Source: Streptomyces sclerotialus (GTDB lineage Bacteria; Actinomycetota; Actinomycetes; Streptomycetales; Streptomycetaceae). From it: a stretch of 64,000 bases of DNA. This document shows positions 62,168-64,000 of the stretch, one piece after another. The position numbers and the translations under genes were made by a program. How positions within the stretch are numbered: the stretch's first letter is position 1; every line of letters begins with the position of its first letter. The notes beneath the pieces were generated by a model. That model did no database searches. It had not been told where the DNA came from and worked only from the letters and a program-made list of their open reading frames with translations. The DNA lies in assembly GCF_040907265.1 (NCBI RefSeq), contig NZ_JBFOHP010000002.1, positions 6,758,001-6,822,000 of the forward strand, in the 5' to 3' direction.

Positions 62168-63135
62168 CCACGCTCAGCCCCACCTCGGCGCCCGCGTCCC
62201 ACGCGGGCCGGGCCACCCCCGCGAGCGGTACCCGCACCACGGGCCGGGCCCGGCGCAGCTGGACCGAGCACGGCCTGGTGTTCGTCGCGCCCTTCCTGGT
62301 CGTCTACGCCCTCTTCCTGATCTGGCCGCTCGTCTCGGGCCTCGGCATGAGCTTCACCGATGTCGACATCACCGGCGTGGGCGGTGAGTTCGTCGGCCTG
62401 GACAACTACGCGGAGGCGTTCGGCGACCCCGCCGTATGGGCGTCCCTGTGGAACACGGTGTGGTTCACCGTGCTGTCCACGGTCCCGCTCGTCGTCGTCG
62501 GCCTGGTGCTCGCCCTGCTGGCCAACGAGCTGCGCGTGGTGCAGTGGCTGTGGCGGATCGGCTGGTTCGCGCCGTTCCTGCTGCCGTCGGGCGTGGTCTG
62601 CATGCTGTTCCTCTACATGATCTACCCCTCCGGCTTCGGCCTGGCCGACCAGCTGCTGGCCTCCGTCGGCCTCGAACCGGGCATCGGCTGGCTCACCGAC
62701 GAGCGCTACGCCATGCTCTCCATCGTCCTGACCACCGTCTGGTGGACCGTCGGCTTCAACTTCCTGCTCTACCTGTCGGCCCTCCAGGCCATTCCGCCGC
62801 ACCTGTACGAGGCGGCGGAGCTGGACGGGGCGAGCGCCTGGCGGCGGCTGTGGCACATCACGCTGCCACTGCTGAACCGCACCACCGGGCTCCTGCTCGT
62901 CCTCCAGGTGCTCGCCTCGCTCAAGATCTTCGACCAGGTCTACCTGCTGACCGGCGGCGGCCCCGACGACTCGACCCGCCCCATCCTCCAGTACGTGTAC
63001 CAGCAGGGCTTCACCGGCTACCGGATCGGTTACGCCTCGGCTGTCTCGTACATCTTCTTCGCCCTGATCCTGCTCGTCTCCTTGGCGCAGCCCGTGCTGG
63101 CCCGGCGACGCCGAGCTGAGGAGGCCGCCAAGTGA
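62164..63135 (+). CDS. Carbohydrate ABC transporter permease (MalF-like)
   Basis: A 323-residue membrane protein, first helix in VFVAPFLVVYALFLIWPLVS, coupling loop YEAAELDGASAWRRLWHITL. The start ATG at 62164 overlaps the binding-protein stop. Part of the arabinofuranosidase operon; the ATPase is not encoded here. Confidence 0.92.
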   Translation: MTTLSPTSAPASHAGRATPASGTRTTGRARRSWTEHGLVFVAPFLVVYALFLIWPLVSGLGMSFTDVDITGVGGEFVGLDNYAEAFGDPAVWASLWNTVWFTVLSTVPLVVVGLVLALLANELRVVQWLWRIGWFAPFLLPSGVVCMLFLYMIYPSGFGLADQLLASVGLEPGIGWLTDERYAMLSIVLTTVWWTVGFNFLLYLSALQAIPPHLYEAAELDGASAWRRLWHITLPLLNRTTGLLLVLQVLASLKIFDQVYLLTGGGPDDSTRPILQYVYQQGFTGYRIGYASAVSYIFFALILLVSLAQPVLARRRRAEEAAK

Positions 63136-64000
63136 GCACCGCTACCACCACACATACGGGCGGCGCGTCGGGCAGACGTCCGCGCTTGACCCCCGGCCGG
63201 ACCGCCCTGCTCGTCGTCGCCCTGTTCCTCGTCGCGGCCTGGCTGCTGCCACTGGTCTGGGCCGTCGCCACGTCCCTCAAACCGGAGGGCGAGACGACGA
63301 AGACCCCCCTGGAGTGGATCGGCTCGAAGATCACTTTCGAGGCGTACGCGAAGGTGTGGGAATCCGGCGACCTGCTGCAGTGGACCGTCAACTCGCTGTT
63401 CGTGTCCGTGGTCACGACCCTGCTGACGGTGGTGCTGTGCGCCATGGCCGCGTACGGGTTCATCCGTACCGACTTCCGCGGCCGCAGGCTGCTGTACGGC
63501 CTGGTGCTCGCCGGCATCATGGTCCCGCCGCAGGTGCTGATCGCTCCGCTGTTCACGGAGATGGTGCAGCTCGGCCTCGTCGACACCTACTGGGGAGTGA
63601 TCCTGCCGCAAGTGGCCGCCCCCGCCATGGTGTTCATCCTGGTGAAGTTCTTCGACGGGGTACCGCGCGAGCTGGAGGAAGCGGCCTTCGTCGACGGGGC
63701 GGGACGCTGGCGGGTGTTCTGGACGATCGTGATGCCGCTGTCGCGGCCGGTGCTCGCCGCCGTCGCGATCTTCACCTTCATCTCCACCTGGAACAACTTC
63801 CTGTGGCCGTTCCTGGTGACCACCGACCCGAACGGCATGACGCTGCCCGTGGGCCTGGTCAACGTCCAGTCCTCGTTCGGCGTCCGGTACGCGCAGATCA
63901 TGGCCTCCCTCGTGATCGCCGGACTTCCGCTCCTGGTGGTGTTCATGCTCTTCCAGCGGCAGATCGTCCGAGGCATCGCCCACACCGGCCTCGCCGGCCA
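63132..64000 (+). CDS. Carbohydrate ABC transporter permease (MalG-like), runs off right edge
   Basis: Starts with GTG at 63132 inside the stop of the preceding permease (GTGA). The 289 codons present include an N-terminal helix (LLVVALFLVAAWLLPLVWAV) and the coupling loop LEEAAFVDGAGRWRVFWTIV, then IFTFISTWNNFLWPFLVTTD. No stop codon is reached before the window ends, but the length suggests only a few residues are missing. Confidence 0.9.
   Translation, partial: MSTATTTHTGGASGRRPRLTPGRTALLVVALFLVAAWLLPLVWAVATSLKPEGETTKTPLEWIGSKITFEAYAKVWESGDLLQWTVNSLFVSVVTTLLTVVLCAMAAYGFIRTDFRGRRLLYGLVLAGIMVPPQVLIAPLFTEMVQLGLVDTYWGVILPQVAAPAMVFILVKFFDGVPRELEEAAFVDGAGRWRVFWTIVMPLSRPVLAAVAIFTFISTWNNFLWPFLVTTDPNGMTLPVGLVNVQSSFGVRYAQIMASLVIAGLPLLVVFMLFQRQIVRGIAHTGLAG

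Overview
The window is high-GC actinobacterial DNA, most likely from a streptomycete. The signs are strongly GC-biased codon use, frequent GTG starts, ATGA/GTGA gene overlaps, an F420-type luciferase-like oxidoreductase, LCP-family cell-wall ligases, type VII-style WXG proteins and a B12-riboswitch-controlled metE. No rRNA, tRNA or CRISPR array was seen.

1-12,750 is a conflict and mobile-DNA island, mostly on the minus strand. It holds a decayed serine recombinase (1-1440), a large RHS/YD-repeat polymorphic toxin with its WXG-like partner upstream and a likely immunity gene downstream (1839-7039), a dead integrase fragment (7530-7683), and a single-gene SF1 helicase plus phospholipase-D protein matching the Mokosh type II anti-phage architecture (7908-11183). 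Beside it lies a chimeric scar made of RHS repeats joined to a recombinase tail (11640-12116), which runs into the 3' end of a YdcF-like gene.

12,900-19,100 is a transport and metabolism block: a frameshifted sugar MFS transporter, an LLM-class oxidoreductase, an aldolase-like relic, and a sugar ABC importer (lipoprotein plus two permeases).

19,250-32,050 looks like a specialised-metabolism locus. It contains a stand-alone A-T-R NRPS-like protein, a small protein of unknown function, a ROK protein, a PNPOx-like flavin protein, a circularly permuted ATP-grasp enzyme, a GNAT, and a StyA1/StyA2B-type styrene/indole monooxygenase pair with a divergent AraC regulator. The fused StyA2B carries a one-base frameshift, and this stretch is rich in short tandem repeats.

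32,080-35,480 and 53,690-57,170 are two paralogous operons. Each has a deacetylase-like/GT2 fusion followed by an LCP protein. In both, the deacetylase domain has lost its metal-binding motifs.

35,960-45,400, between these operons, is a glycine-betaine/one-carbon catabolism block. It holds a Rieske ferredoxin (with a Cys-to-Tyr change at a cluster ligand), ferredoxin reductase, FolP, an IclR regulator, PurU, dimethylglycine oxidase/dehydrogenase, FolD and a Rieske oxygenase of the glycine betaine monooxygenase type. The inferred route is betaine to dimethylglycine to sarcosine, with methyl carbons passed to tetrahydrofolate (FolD) and released as formate (PurU). Repeated TGTTGCGYA boxes in the promoters are a candidate operator.

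45,500-53,500 holds a lipoprotein, a short leader-like ORF, metE with its cobalamin riboswitch, a permease-like relic, a GAF regulator, and a divergent NTF2-flavin monooxygenase fusion. 57,770-64,000 holds an immunity-like protein, a small lipoprotein with a duplicated Cys motif, and a GH51 arabinofuranosidase operon with its own ABC importer. The last permease runs off the right edge.
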